Shown one piece after another: positions 46,221 to 57,545 of a DNA stretch of 64,000 bases (position 1 is its first letter; each line of letters begins with the position of its first letter). The notes beneath the pieces are model-generated. The model searched no databases and was not told the origin of the DNA. It was given only the letters and a program-made list of their open reading frames with translations. The DNA is from Chiridota heheva (lineage: Eukaryota > Echinodermata > Holothuroidea > Apodida > Chiridotidae). The stretch spans positions 57,501 to 121,500 of the forward strand of contig JAIGNY010003263.1 of assembly GCA_020152595.1 (NCBI GenBank), given 5' to 3'. Both the position numbers and the translations under genes were made by a program.

Positions 46221-46975
46221 TTGTTTTCTTCAGTAAAAATAAGTGTTCTGTGATATTTGTCAGGTAAACAAGAAGTGAAAAAAGTAAAACTTTTGTCTTT
46301 GGTTCCAAGACATTTTTGTTAATCAATATAATTTTGGAAGATTTTTTTCTCTTATTGAAAACCAGATTTGCATATTGAGAAACTGACAAGAAAGCATAAG
46401 TGGAGAATCTTGTTGGAATGTATTCTGCAACAGTTGAAAGGAAAAAGTGAGGAAGACTCAAATATGAACAAAAAATAAATGAAAATTTGAATTTAGCATT
46501 TGATTTTGTGTAAATCATGAACTTAATTTTAAAAGTAGAGTTAAGGGCAAGAAGTTTGGACGGGAAAGCATATTAATTAATTTCTTTGAATTGAGATGCG
46601 CTTGTGAGATAAGTTTTGAGCTCTATAGTCATGTTAATTATGCTTGTTGTTCTGAAAGGGAAAATCTGTGATCTGTGTACAAGTTTGTGCGATGGAAGTT
46701 GATTTTACAGAGGGCAAGAAAGCATGTCCATAATGTTTGAGTGATTAAGCCTTACTCTACCAGCACTTTTTTGAAAATGCGCCTGAGAGGCGGAGTCAAA
46801 GATGGAACACCCAAAACGGCGATTATATCGTCGCGTGGTAGAGTAAGGGTTTAAGCACAGGCTGCTTAATGAAGGATCCTTTGTCTTCTGAGCAGCAAAG
46901 TAATGGGTTAAGTAAGGGTTAATGTTAGTACATTTATGATGATTATCCTTGTCTTGCATTATTTTTATATTTCAG

Positions 46976-47035
46976 ATTTCTACTTAATACAATAATCGGA
47001 AAGATCAGCGTGTCACTTCTTACAAAATCAGAAAG
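46976..47035 (+). CDS. TMEM120: TMEM120 exon 4
   Basis: Sixty bases between TATTTCAG (ends 46975) and GTAAGG (47036), phase 2 at both ends. They encode the completed glycine codon, then FLLNTIIGKISVSLLTKSE, residues 106-124, matching the LVLGNVNVTLLSK region of TMEM120 just before the first membrane segment. Too short to be found as an open frame; identified by splice phase and family pattern. Confidence 0.9.
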
Positions 47036-47049
47036 GTAAGGTCATTTTG

Positions 47050-47760
47050 ATGAGAATGCAAAGCATAATGCGAATCAGTGTAACGGTGATTGGTCCGACC
47101 GGCCAGCCATATGTAGTTTTTCCTCTGATTTCCTCAGACAATTTTGAAGTTCTTTCAAAATTCCTCAGAAAAAAAAGTTTTCAGAGATCCTTATACAGGT
47201 TATAAAGTTAAAAGTTATAAATGTTTGATATTTCAACCTATACGATGATATACTTTTCCAGTATTCTTCAGAGATCATCAAGTGTCTCTCACACAACTGG
47301 AGGTTTAAAATCCTTCAAATTATTTAAAACATTTCTTGCAAATGTTTTTTTCAGGCATGATGTTGGTTTTTATTTTATTAAACATATTGCATGAACTTGA
47401 CAGACTTGCATACTTAGTACGCTCCATCAGGGAATATGACAGGATGTTAATGCATAAGGAGCATAGGGAGCGATAGCATGTGGGATAAAGGTATGGGTAC
47501 CATGTGGGACAAAGCAAGAGACAGCATGTGGGGCATAGGGTGGGATGCCATGTGGGACATAGGATGGAGTGTCATTTGGTACATAGGGTAGGATACCATG
47601 TGGGACATCTGAGTGTCATGCCATGTGGGAAATACCATGTGAGAAAATGGGTGGATGCCATGCAGAACATAGGGTGGGATGACATGTGGAACGTAGGGAT
47701 GGATGTCATGTCGAACGTAGGTGTGGATAGCATGTGGCAGAATGCATGGTAGTACGTGAT
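47050..47760 (+). repeat. ATGCCATGTGGGACAT element, copy in intron 4
   Basis: The head region (GCAAAGCATAATGCGAATC, then ACTTGCATACTTAGTACGCT, CATCAGGGAATATGACAGGA) is followed by about fourteen GATGCCATGTGGGACATAGG units. The head matches that at 49005-49480 in intron 5. Confidence 0.75.
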
Positions 47761-48098
47761 ACATGCATTGGAACCTCTGGCCTAAGATATATGTAAGCAT
47801 GATGTGCATTAGATTTAACTGATGTGCATGTGATAGGAACATTTTGAAGTGGTTGAATATGCAGGGACAAGTGCATTGTAAAATATATGATCACCACATG
47901 GCACGTATGGGTGGTTTTGTTCATTATAAGCACCGTGATATATTTGACTGGAAAAAATGAATGAGATTTTGGTAAGTGTAAGGAAACATTTACCTTGGTA
48001 ATTTGTGGCGGAGATGAAAATAGAAACTCTGAGAAACTTTATCATTGGTTGCCTTGTTCAGCAACAACATTTTAGACTTTTCTCCTCTTCTTTGGCAG

Positions 48099-48194
48099 AT
48101 TTGACTACAAGGAATCTTATGAAAGGTTCAAACTGTATACAACCATCCTCATGTTAGTGTATTCCCTTGTCAATATATTTATCATGCAATACAG
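48099..48194 (+). CDS. TMEM120: TMEM120 exon 5, first membrane segment
   Basis: Acceptor TTTGGCAG (ends 48098), donor GTGAGT (48195), phase 2 on both sides. Residues 125-156: RFDYKESYERFKLYTTILML followed by VYSLVNIFIMQY. The F-x-YK-x-x-YE-x-FKLY motif is a hallmark of TMEM120 proteins and leads into membrane segment 1 (about residues 137-155). Confidence 0.95.
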
Positions 48195-48999
48195 GTGAGT
48201 TTTTACAACAACAAAATTAATAAATTACTGGAAATAAGATTTAAAAGGTATATTGTTTATAATGGAATTCCATTTTGACCATATATATGTCTTAGTAGGC
48301 ATAAAAGGCTGTATATGCCATACGTTTCTGAATGTGATACTATCAGGCAAGATATGAAAAATACAGTATTCAAAATACAGTATTCATATGTATGTGACGA
48401 GGCCTTAGGGGCTTGAACAACTTGAAAGGAGATTATTAATACAAGAATTTATAACTGTAGTTCATGTCCTGACCTCTGTATATATGCTTTGATAATTGGT
48501 CTGGAAGGTTTAGGCAACTTAATTGATTGATTTTGAAGCTGAGATCACTGAAAAACACCACTTGATTTTAAGAATGGAATTGAATATACATTTTTAGTAA
48601 GTGTCAAATTTTTGTTGCAGTCAGCAAATTTTCTTGTAATACATGTCAGCTTTACAATACTGCATATGGAGACTATAGTAGACTCCTTAGCACAGAGCAC
48701 TCACTTTCCACTTTGTGGCTTCAGTCCCTGAATGAGTCATACTAAAGACCTGCTAAGACTTGCTGCATAACCAAGTGGAAGGAGTGACCAGAGCAAATAT
48801 CATGGATGAAAACTGATACAATAGAGTGTTTATGTGTTTGTGCTTTATAAAATACCTATCCTTCAAAAAGTGTGTTTTGTGATTAAACACAAGTTAAAAT
48901 CTTAACATGTCAAATTTCTTAAAACAATCATGTTGGTGTTTGATTCGTAAACACATTGTCATCACCTGCAAAAAAAGTTACAGATGTCATTTTTATTGG

Positions 49000-51115
49000 T
49001 TCGCATGCGAAGCATAATGCCAATTCGAATAAGAAAAAATGGTGATTTCGTCCGTCTGGCCGTCCACAGTTTTTTTCTGAGATTTCATCAAAAATGTTAA
49101 AGTTTTTTGAGAATTTCTGAGAAAATGTTAAAGTTTCTTCAGATATCCTTATGAAAAGTTAGAATTTCCTTACAAAATGTTAGTTTTTCAGATACACCTA
49201 CGACAGGATTGAAGACTAGTTTCCTTAAAAAGTGTACAAAACATTTGATATTTGCTTAGAAGATAACTGTAAAATGATATAATTTTCCAATATTCTTTAG
49301 AGATCCTCAAGCGTCTCTCTCGTAGCACTGGAGATTTAAAATATTTGGGCCCCAACAGTTGTATCAGGCATGATTATTAAACTCCGCCTTTATTATTGTG
49401 GTCATTTGCATAAAGTTGCTACAGAGTACGAACTGACCAGACTTATATAGTATGCTTAGTCAGGGAGTGTGACAGGATGTGAATGCATATGGACATAGGG
49501 AGGGATGCCATGTGGGACATGGATGGGGGCCAAGTGGGACATATGATATAATATATACCATCTGGTATACACACACCAAGGGCTATATCAGGCATAATTA
49601 TTTGACTTCGCCATTTTTTTTCTTATTCAACAACTCATTTGCATATATGTTATTATATAAACTGACACTTTCATACATAGTATGCTCAATCAGGGACTGT
49701 GATAGCCATGATAAGACTTCTTATGGAGCCTATATAGGATGTCATGTGAGACATGGGGTGGGATGCCATGTGGAACATGGGGTGGGATGCCATGTGGAAC
49801 AAGGTGGAATGCCATGTGGAACAAGGTGGAATGCCATGTAGGAATGCCATGTAGGATATGTGGTGGAATGCCATGCAGGACACAGGGTGGGATGCCATGT
49901 GGAACAAGGTGGAATGCCATGTAGGATATGTAGTGGAATGCCATGCAGGACATAGGGTGGAATGCCATGGGATGGGATGTCATGTAGGACATGGGATGTC
50001 ATTTGGGACATGGGGTGGGATGCCATGTGGGACATGGGGTGGGATGCCATGTGGAACAGGGTAGAATGCCATGTGGGACATGGGGTGGGATGCCACGAGT
50101 AACACAGAATGTGACATAGGTTAGGATGCTATGTGTGACATAGGTAGGAGGCTATGTGGGACATAGGGTAGGAGGCCATGGGGACATGGGATGTGATGCC
50201 AGGTGGGACATAAAGTAGGATGTCATTGGGAGGGATACCATGTGGAACATATGGTAGGATCCAATGTGGGACATAAGGTGGGATGCCATGTGGGGTATAG
50301 GGAGAAATGCCATGTGGGACACACGGAGGGATGCCATGTTGCTCATAGGGTGGATGCTATGTGGGACATTTGGTGGAATGCCATGTGAGACATACTGTAT
50401 GGAATGCCATGTGGGAGATATGGTAGAATGCCATGTGGGACAAGGCATGGGATGGGATGTCATGTGGGACATGGTGGGATGTCATTTGGGACATGGGATG
50501 GGTTCCATGTGGGACATAGAGTGGGATGCCATTTGGGTCATACGATGGGATGCCATGTGGGACAAGGGATGTCATGGGGTGGGATGCCATGTGGGTCATG
50601 GGATGTCATGTGGGACATATGGTGGGATGCCATGTGGGACATATGGTGGGATGCCATGTGGGACATGGTGGAATGCCATGTGAGACATACTGTATGATGA
50701 AATGCCATGTGGGAGATATGGTAGAATGCCATGTTGGAAAAGGCATGGGATGGGATGTCATGTGGGACATGGTGGAATGCTATGTGGGACAAGGGATGGG
50801 ATGTCATAGGGTGAGATGCCATGTGGGAGATATATATGCCATGTGGGACAAGGTATGGGATGTCATAGGGTGAGATGCCATGTGGGAGATGCCATGGGAG
50901 ATGCCATGTGGGAGATATATATGTCATGTGGGACAAGGGATGGGATGGGGTGTCATGTGGGACATGGCGTGGGATGCCCTGTGGGTCATTGGATGCCATG
51001 TGGGATTTAGTATGAGATGCCATTTTTATAATTAACCGGGTCATATGATATGCGTGTCAATTTGCATGGATATGAGAACCATGACGGTATTTACCGTTCT
51101 AGTTTATATATTTAT
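49000..51115 (+). repeat. ATGCCATGTGGGACAT element, longest copy (head, array, tail)
   Basis: Head: GCGAAGCATAATGCCAATTC (about 49007), then AGTATGCTTAGTCAGGGAGT (about 49450) and a second head-like piece near 49675. Array: GGGATGCCATGTGGGACATA units at 49480-49530 and 49735-51030, with ATGTGGTGGAATGCCATGCA variants. Tail: about 51030-51115, containing CCATGACGGTATTTACCGTT, also found inverted at 31555-31650. A fixed head and tail around a variable tandem array resemble non-autonomous Helentron or pearl-type elements. No TIR is seen. The long frames over the array are artefacts. Confidence 0.75.
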
Positions 51116-51337
51116 AATCAAACCCTTTCTCCCCCATTTCTTTAATTTGAATCATGTTTATTACCTAAGCATCAAGTGTTTAATACCTAAACATGAAATG
51201 TTATACTGATAAAGTGTTTAGTGGTAAGACTTGTTTGCAAAGTGATAGCAAGAAATTGTTTAGAGCCTAAACACTGTTTTTGCAAGGTAGTGACAATTGA
51301 GAATGCAATCTTTACGTTCAATTTTTCCTTTTTTCAG

Positions 51338-51427
51338 GATATGTGATGCTCTCTACCATTTTATGATTGTTTGGTACTACTGCACTTTAGTTCTCAGGGA
51401 AAACATACTAGTCCACAATGGATCAAG
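51338..51427 (+). CDS. TMEM120: TMEM120 exon 6, second membrane segment
   Basis: Acceptor CTTTTTTCAG (ends 51337), donor GTAAGT (51428), phase 2 on both sides. Residues 157-186: [20 protein letters not shown] then [10 protein letters not shown]. This strongly matches the family signature F..VWYYCTLT.RE.IL..NGS. Membrane segment 2 lies at about 160-178. A hAT-like element has inserted only 38 bp beyond the donor. Confidence 0.97.
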
Positions 51428-51465
51428 GTAAGTCTTGGCTGTGCTTACTTGTAATTATACATTGG

Positions 51466-52391
51466 CAGAGATTGCGTTAACGACAAATTTGTCATATATT
51501 ATGCCATGGTTGAAATTTCTTATGACACAGGTTGTTCCTGCGTTGTAAGATTTAGATATAGCATGTGAAATTTGACGCCAGCGTTTTTTATTAACCTAAA
51601 TGAAAGTCATGAATATCTTACCTCTGTGGTGCGATTCAAAAGTTTTATTTCACACAAAAATGATTTTCAATTACTCATAAATAAAAGGAAAATGACACAA
51701 CTGCGAGACTTACGGCCGAATGATTCAACATGCTCGTAGTGCTGTCATAAACACACAGGCTAGTACATAGACCATATGCATGATGTACGTACACTGTACA
51801 GTGTACTTGAAAGTTGTGATCTTGTTTTGAATGTAGGCTGTCAATTGTCAACGATATTATTAGCTAAGATTCTACTTTCCTCCTGTACTGTGTTGATTGT
51901 GTATCTGTGAAGTGATCACAATCTGCAAGTCAAGTTACTATACTGAAAGGAAGTAGGCGTGTTCAAGATCTCAATAGTATATTGTTGTTGACAATTGGTC
52001 AAAGTTCACTAAAACCTCAAAAAAGTTTGGATATGATAAACTAAAGTATTTTATAGTTTAGTTTAGGATTGTTAACCCAAATTTCATGATTCAACTATCA
52101 ACATTATACAAGGATTGGGTATGAACTTTTCCTTATTTTTTCTATGATAATGATAATCTGATTTTTTAATGTTTTTGGTATTTTAAGCGCAATTTTCATT
52201 CACTTTAGCAAAGCAGGCCTACACAAGTGTGTGTGTTAACAATTACTTGCATGCTTCGCTGGCGCACAATGCCCTGTACATTACGCAATGGCCTGTACAG
52301 TACATACAACGGAAAATTTACAAAATACGCCAAACTTCAAGGGCTTGTTGGTAGCAAATATGCCAGGCAAACAATTCTAACGCAACCTCTG
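51466..52391. mobile_element. Non-autonomous hAT-like element, short copy (926 bp)
   Basis: Begins CAGAGATTGCGTTAACG and ends TAACGCAACCTCTG (inverted), flanked by the perfect 8-bp duplication TACATTGG at 51458-51465 and 52392-52399. It matches both ends of the long copy at 30580-34835, lacks the ~2.7 kb centre, and has only two or three of the 19-bp units. No transposase motif. Confidence 0.93.
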
Positions 52392-52399
52392 TACATTGG

Positions 52400-53058
52400 T
52401 GTAGGCAAGGAAAATAAAAGTTCTCATCACTCTAATTATTACTCTTTCTACCTGTTTCATTCTATTGATTGTTCTTCTGATAATTATTTTCTCTCACTTA
52501 TTTTCTTATGTCTCTTCCTTGCTTCTAGAATTTCCAGTTCAATCAGGTTGAAATTTTCAACTAGGTTGAACTAGGTTGAACTAGGTTGGAACTGAGTTCA
52601 CATAAGGCAAAATTGAAATACAATTTCTTCACCTAACTGCCATCATGTTCTGTCTTTTTCCATCTCATCCACGGAAAGTTCGCATGTTATTTCAAATTCT
52701 CCTTTAACTGCCATCATGTCCCTCCATCCCCACATCCCCCCACCCCTAACTGCCATTATTTGACTTGTAATCCAAACTGCACAGAACAATGCAGTGGTAA
52801 AGAATAAAGCACTCGGAAATTCTAAAAAAATGAGTGCCAAATACAAGCGTTTTTTGTTGTTGCTGAAATAAAGAAAAAAACATATTTTTTATGTACTTAA
52901 GATAACACGGTTCAAAAGAAGTTAAAGCCTTTTATTGTATTGTTTTAAATTCTCGAAACAATTGAATGGCTGTTTTTTTGACAAATATCATGACTTCCTG
53001 CATAGAACTATTTTTCAATTGACATTTACAATGTTTTTACTCAATGACAATTCTCAGA
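52400..53058. other. TMEM120: Intron 6 segment, unassigned
   Basis: A short run of AACTAGGTTG repeats at about 52558-52590 and a pyrimidine-rich tract at 52440-52530. 52640-52760 repeats AACTGCCATCATGT. No exon seen. Confidence 0.4.
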
Positions 53059-53226
53059 CAATCTTGGACAAAACCGTTGGGACACTTATTGGAAAGTTTG
53101 CATGTTATTTCGAATTCCCCCCCACCCTGCTCCCCTTTTCATTGTTGTCTTATCAACATTTTCCACCCATTTCACCAACATTAAACGGGGGAATGGGTGT
53201 GTCCCAAAGAGTTTTGTCCAAGATTG
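53059..53226. mobile_element. MITE-like element with CAATCTTGGACAAAAC termini
   Basis: The left end CAATCTTGGACAAAACCGTT and the right end GAGTTTTGTCCAAGATTG are inverted over about 28 bp (GGGACAC and GTGTCCC continue the pairing). The centre is pyrimidine-rich and non-coding. Same terminal family as 13088-13246. Confidence 0.8.
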
Positions 53227-53447
53227 AAGGCCTAAGTCAGTCTTGCCACTAAAAATCAATATTATTCAAACCACACACATTCGGCGGACAAAATTCTAAT
53301 CAAGGACTTTTACAAATTGTTAAACCTGATTAGCTAACCACTTATGAATTGGGATATTTTGTATTTTGATTTCGCCAAAATCTGAAAAACTTGTGATTGC
53401 GCCGAAAAATGCAGCAGTAAACAGTCTGACAGTGAAACCAGAGAGCG

Positions 53448-53455
53448 TGACGTCA
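53448..53455. promoter_or_regulatory. Perfect CRE palindrome TGACGTCA
   Basis: A full CREB/ATF consensus, about 17 bp before CTATACTATATATTTG, in a locally more GC-rich stretch (53390-53640). It might mark an internal promoter or be chance. No first exon could be identified after it. Confidence 0.35.
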
Positions 53456-54134
53456 TTCGCCCTATACTATATATTTGCCGGAGCCGAAACTTCTTTACAA
53501 AAAATCATGATGCATTTATGGACTCCATACTTGTTCCAGCGTGGTCAACTATGCGAGGCCGGTGGACAGTGCGGCGTAACAGGCCGAGTGACTGAGTTAT
53601 AGCGCACTGGCTGACCTGGGCGGAGAAACGACAAGATACATTAGAGCGAATTTTGAAAATATTTTTTAATTCCACTGGAAATTGCTGTTTCAACATTTCC
53701 CTTTAGGCCCAGATTAAATGGCGTTGTGGAGACATGAAAACCAGCCAAGTTTCTTTTCAAGATTTTCTATTTTCTTGGAGGACGGGAACCATTATCATTA
53801 AGGTCAATATTCATAAATCACAGAATTAACGTTGAATTATTTTGTCACTAACTTAAGGCCTACCACTTGTGTTGTTCCAGTTCTGAGAGATTATTTAGAA
53901 TTAGATTGGCATAACTTTCAAAACGTTGGCATGATTTCACGACGACGAGTGAACACACAATTACAATGACGGGGTCATCACCTGCGTAATCGCTTATGAT
54001 AGTAACAATGCTATCACGAAACGCTTAATACGACCCGGACGAGAACACAGGTACGACGTACGGACAGACATAACATCGACAAGCAAGTCAATGTCCATGG
54101 CCTTTGATAACCAGTTGTGGTGCACTGGCGTGTC

Positions 54135-54202
54135 TACCCAACCCAGGCTTGAACCCAGGAGCTCGTGGTCTGTAGACATGTATGATAACCGCTACACCAC
54201 AG
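54135..54202 (-). mobile_element. tRNA-derived SINE head (A and B boxes)
   Basis: On the minus strand, TGTAGCGGTTATCA (54196-54183) fits a pol III A box and GGTTCAAGCCT (54155-54145) fits a B box, with tRNA-like spacing. The sequence GGTTCAAGCCTGGGT allows a T-arm-like stem. Acceptor-stem pairing is poor, so this is a tRNA-derived SINE or tRNA pseudogene, not a working tRNA. The SINE body would extend toward lower coordinates. Confidence 0.6.
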
Positions 54203-54889
54203 TAGGTAGATAACATGATTTCACCATAGAATAGGTCTGTTTATACTCAATATACATGGGTTCTGGCATACGTATGAAGAATTTAAATCGATTTTTGGCC
54301 AAATCTCGAACATGCCACACTGCTGGTCTTAACAAATTTCGAGGTAGGCCCTAACATTAGGCCAAGGCTATCGTTAGATGTTCTCTGGGGATATTTCCAC
54401 CAGGGGCAGCGGGCGTAGGCCTACTATAGTACGTTAAATGTCAATTGAGACAAAAATGACAACTTTTTGGTCCAAGTTGAATAAATCAATTAAAAAAAAT
54501 TGTAACTGTAGGGGGCATTTCAAGATCTCTAAAGAAAATTCTTGAAAGGTATCCAAATTGAATTATAAAGAGAGACTGAGCAGTCACAAACATTGTTCAT
54601 CACATTCTTAGCTTACACAGACTATAAATTTTCTCTCGAAGTTAACTAGATTTACCCTACAACTTCAACTGCCTAGTGCCACCCTGTCCCTGTCTAAAAC
54701 TTCTTTTTTTGTATGTTTTAACAAGGAATTTAAAAGTAACATGAAAAAAAAAATAATAATAATAATAATAGGAAGAAAAAGAAACATTAGCATTTAGGTA
54801 ATACTGTAGTTGCTATACTTTCATCAGCTTCACTTCACATAGTAGTTTGTTGATTTCAGGTATAAGAAATACCACAATTTAGTTCACTT

Positions 54890-55715
54890 TATAAATCATT
54901 TGTGAAGTATTTTGCCTTTACAATCACTGAAAGAGAGTGCATAGTTCTTAACAAATTTGCTATTATGGGATGTTTCCGAACTAAAGTTTTGGAGAGTGTA
55001 AATAGGTTTATCCCATTAAAGAAAGTATGTAGGCATAATTGGCCAGTGTGGATGTCTCAGGAGGGTTTTGTGGGCTGTTCGGAAGAAGAAGAAGTTATGG
55101 CGTTATTATAAAAACAGTGGATGTCCTGCGGAGCTTGCTAGGTATAAGGATCATGAAAAGTTCACTAAGGGTTTGATAAGAGATACCAAAGTGCCTTCTG
55201 AAAAACGTTTGTCCGAAGAGGTTAAGATTGATCCTAAGTTATTTCACTCTTATATTCGCTCAAAGCAAAAAACGAAGGAGGTTGTTGGTCCCCTTCAGGG
55301 TAATGATGGTGTTACTATCAATAGTGGTAAGGATATGGCTGAGATTTTAAATGACTACTTTGTATCTGTTTTTACTAAAGTCCCTTGCTAATGATGTTGT
55401 AAAGTATCTTAGTGTGCACTCTCCAGTATCCATTAAGGATGTTGAATTTTCAGTTGATGTTGTGTCTAAGAAGTTAAAGGGTTTGATTTCGAATAAAGCA
55501 CGCGGTCCAGATGGTATACATCCTGCTGTTTTACGTGAGTGTTCTGATGTTCTTTCTGTTCCCCTGAGTATTATCTTTTCAAAGTGCTTTGATGTTGGTG
55601 TTGGTCCTAGTGATTGGAGAATTGCAAATGTCACTCCTATTTTTAAAAAGGGTGACCACAGTTTGCCTTGTAACTATAGGCCAGTGAGTATTACTAGTGT
55701 TGTGTCGACGATTTC
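54890..55715 (+). pseudogene. CR1-like LINE, N-terminal part of reverse transcriptase
   Basis: Frames in order: KKLWRYYKNSGCPAELARYK, SYIRSKQKTKEVVGPLQGN, EILNDYFVSVFTKV, then NKARGPDGIHPAVLRECSDV, WRIANVTPIFKKGDHSLPCN and YRPVSITSVVS. These are the linker and first blocks of a CR1-like reverse transcriptase. One frameshift lies near 55385. The element stops abruptly at about 55715, where sequence of another LINE type begins. Confidence 0.9.
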
Positions 55716-57545
55716 ACTATCTACTCATCCTCTTCATGCTTCCATACTCTCCAAAATAACCTACAACACTGTCTGGATAGTCTGTCTCAATGGAGCGACT
55801 CAAACGGTTTCAACTTCTCAAAAGACAAAACTTTTCTCATCCATTTCAACAACAGCAACTCCTTTTCCTTCCGCCCCAATCTCTGCCTCAAAGATTCCAT
55901 AATCCCTAGTGAAGACATTTCTCGCTTCCTCGGAATCACTCTTCACTCTAAACTTTCCTAGCTCCCCCACATCAACACCCTCAAAACAAAATGCCACAAA
56001 ATTCTTAATCTCCTTAAGGTCCTCTCAAGCACTGACTGGGGAGGCAAATCGGCTCATTCTGCTCACCTTATACCACTCCCTCCTCAGATCCAGGCTGGAC
56101 TATGGCAATAAAATCTTTGCCGCCGCCCGTAAATTTTACTTGAAACACCTGGAGGTCACTGAGAACACTGCCCTAACGCTTTGCATTGGCGCCACTCACA
56201 CCTCCTCTATCACCAGTCTCCACGTCAAGGCCAATGAACTCCCCTTCGACCTCCTATGCATGAAGGCTGGCCTCTCCTTTGCTCTCCGCATTTTCACCGA
56301 TCCGCGTAACCCTAGCTTCCATTCCATCTATTCTCCCTTCTTCACCAACCTCTTCAATATTAACAAATGCATCCCCCCACCTTTCGCGATTCGGATGCAC
56401 TCCCACTTCTCCAAAGCCAACATCAAAATTGTCTCGATCGCCAGATACACCATCCCACCTACACCCACCTGGACTATCCCCCCCCCCCTCACCCCAAGGT
56501 TTACCTTGGTCTTTCCTCCTTCATGAAAGCTCTTCACAACCCAGCCTTCTTCCACTCCAAATACTGCCAACTCAGTAGACATTTCCACGACAACTCCTTT
56601 TCATTGACGGCTCCACATGGGAAGGCTCTTCTGCAGCCGCCACCGCCTGTCCCGGCCTCACCTTCTCCTCAAGGCTACCCGACGGCACCGCTATCTACTC
56701 TGTTGAGGAAAAAGCCATCCTCCTAGCCTTAAACTTCAAAAAACTCACTTTCCGCCCCCTATTTCGTCATCTTCTCTGACTCTAAATTAGTCCTCACTGG
56801 CATCCTCAACATGCTTTGGCCCAACCCTCTCATTCTAGAATTCCTCAACAAACTCCACACTCTCTCCTCCTTAGGAAAGAATATTATCTTCTTCTGGATT
56901 CTCGGCCATGTCAGCATCCCTGGCAACGAGAGAGCCGCCAACAAAGTTCTGTCAAACATCGCCTCTCCTTTTCCTATTCTACACTCAGACCTCCGTCTCT
57001 CCATCTCCAACTACATAAAAAAAATCTGGCAAAACTCCTGGAATCACGAAACCAGTAACAAACTCCACACTATCAAACCCAAAGTGAGGACCAGCACCCC
57101 TCTGCACAGTCGCAACTGCAGGTAAGACATCGTTGTCACCCGCATCCGCCTTGGCCACTCCTCTCTCTCTCACTCCCATCTCTTATCCGGCTCCCCTACC
57201 CCCTCTCTGCCCCTCTTGTAACACTGATATCTCCATCAAGTATATCTTCGTAACCTGTCCCCTATACCAGAACTCCAGATCTCTTTTCTCTTTACGATCC
57301 TTTTTTCCTCAAACATCATCAACTTTCTCCACAACAACAAGCTTTTCCACCACATTTTACTCCCCCTCCTCCTTTTCTACACATAACCTTACTTACCCCC
57401 TCCCCCTTTTTTTCTCTCTGCTTTTCTCCCTTACAAACCTTCCATCTCCTCACTATCCTAACTCTTACACCGTAATTTATTAACACCCTCTTGGCACATA
57501 TGCATTTAACTCCTGACTGTCGCGATGCCGTTAAGCAACAAATCG
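55716..57545 (+). pseudogene. I/Nimb-like LINE: reverse transcriptase end plus RNase H, joined to the CR1 piece
   Basis: After the junction, frames encode LDSLSQWSDSNGFNFSKDKT, SRFLGITLHSKLS and RLDYGNKIFAAARKFYLKHL (end of reverse transcriptase). RNase H follows: FIDGSTWEGSSAAATACPGL (from about 56600), SVEEKAILLALNF, FSDSKLVLTGIL and FFWILGHVSIPGNERAAN, where the last catalytic aspartate position reads A. A zinc-finger-like end follows (RLGHSSLSHSHLL...CPSCNTDISIKYIFVTCPL, in parts). Several frameshifts make it inactive. It fits a 5'-truncated LINE inserted into an older CR1 copy. It is related to 37200-37785. Confidence 0.85.

Noticed and set aside
45967..46518. 183-codon minus frame
   Set aside because: Half of it is antisense of a G-rich minisatellite and the other half is AT-rich intron; no domain.
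49479..51044. Many H/M/C/G-rich frames on both strands
   Set aside because: They come from the ~21-bp ATGCCATGTGGGACAT array and change frame with each indel.
54135..54202. Functional tRNA gene
   Set aside because: A and B boxes are present but acceptor and anticodon stems do not pair well, so a SINE head or pseudogene fits better.
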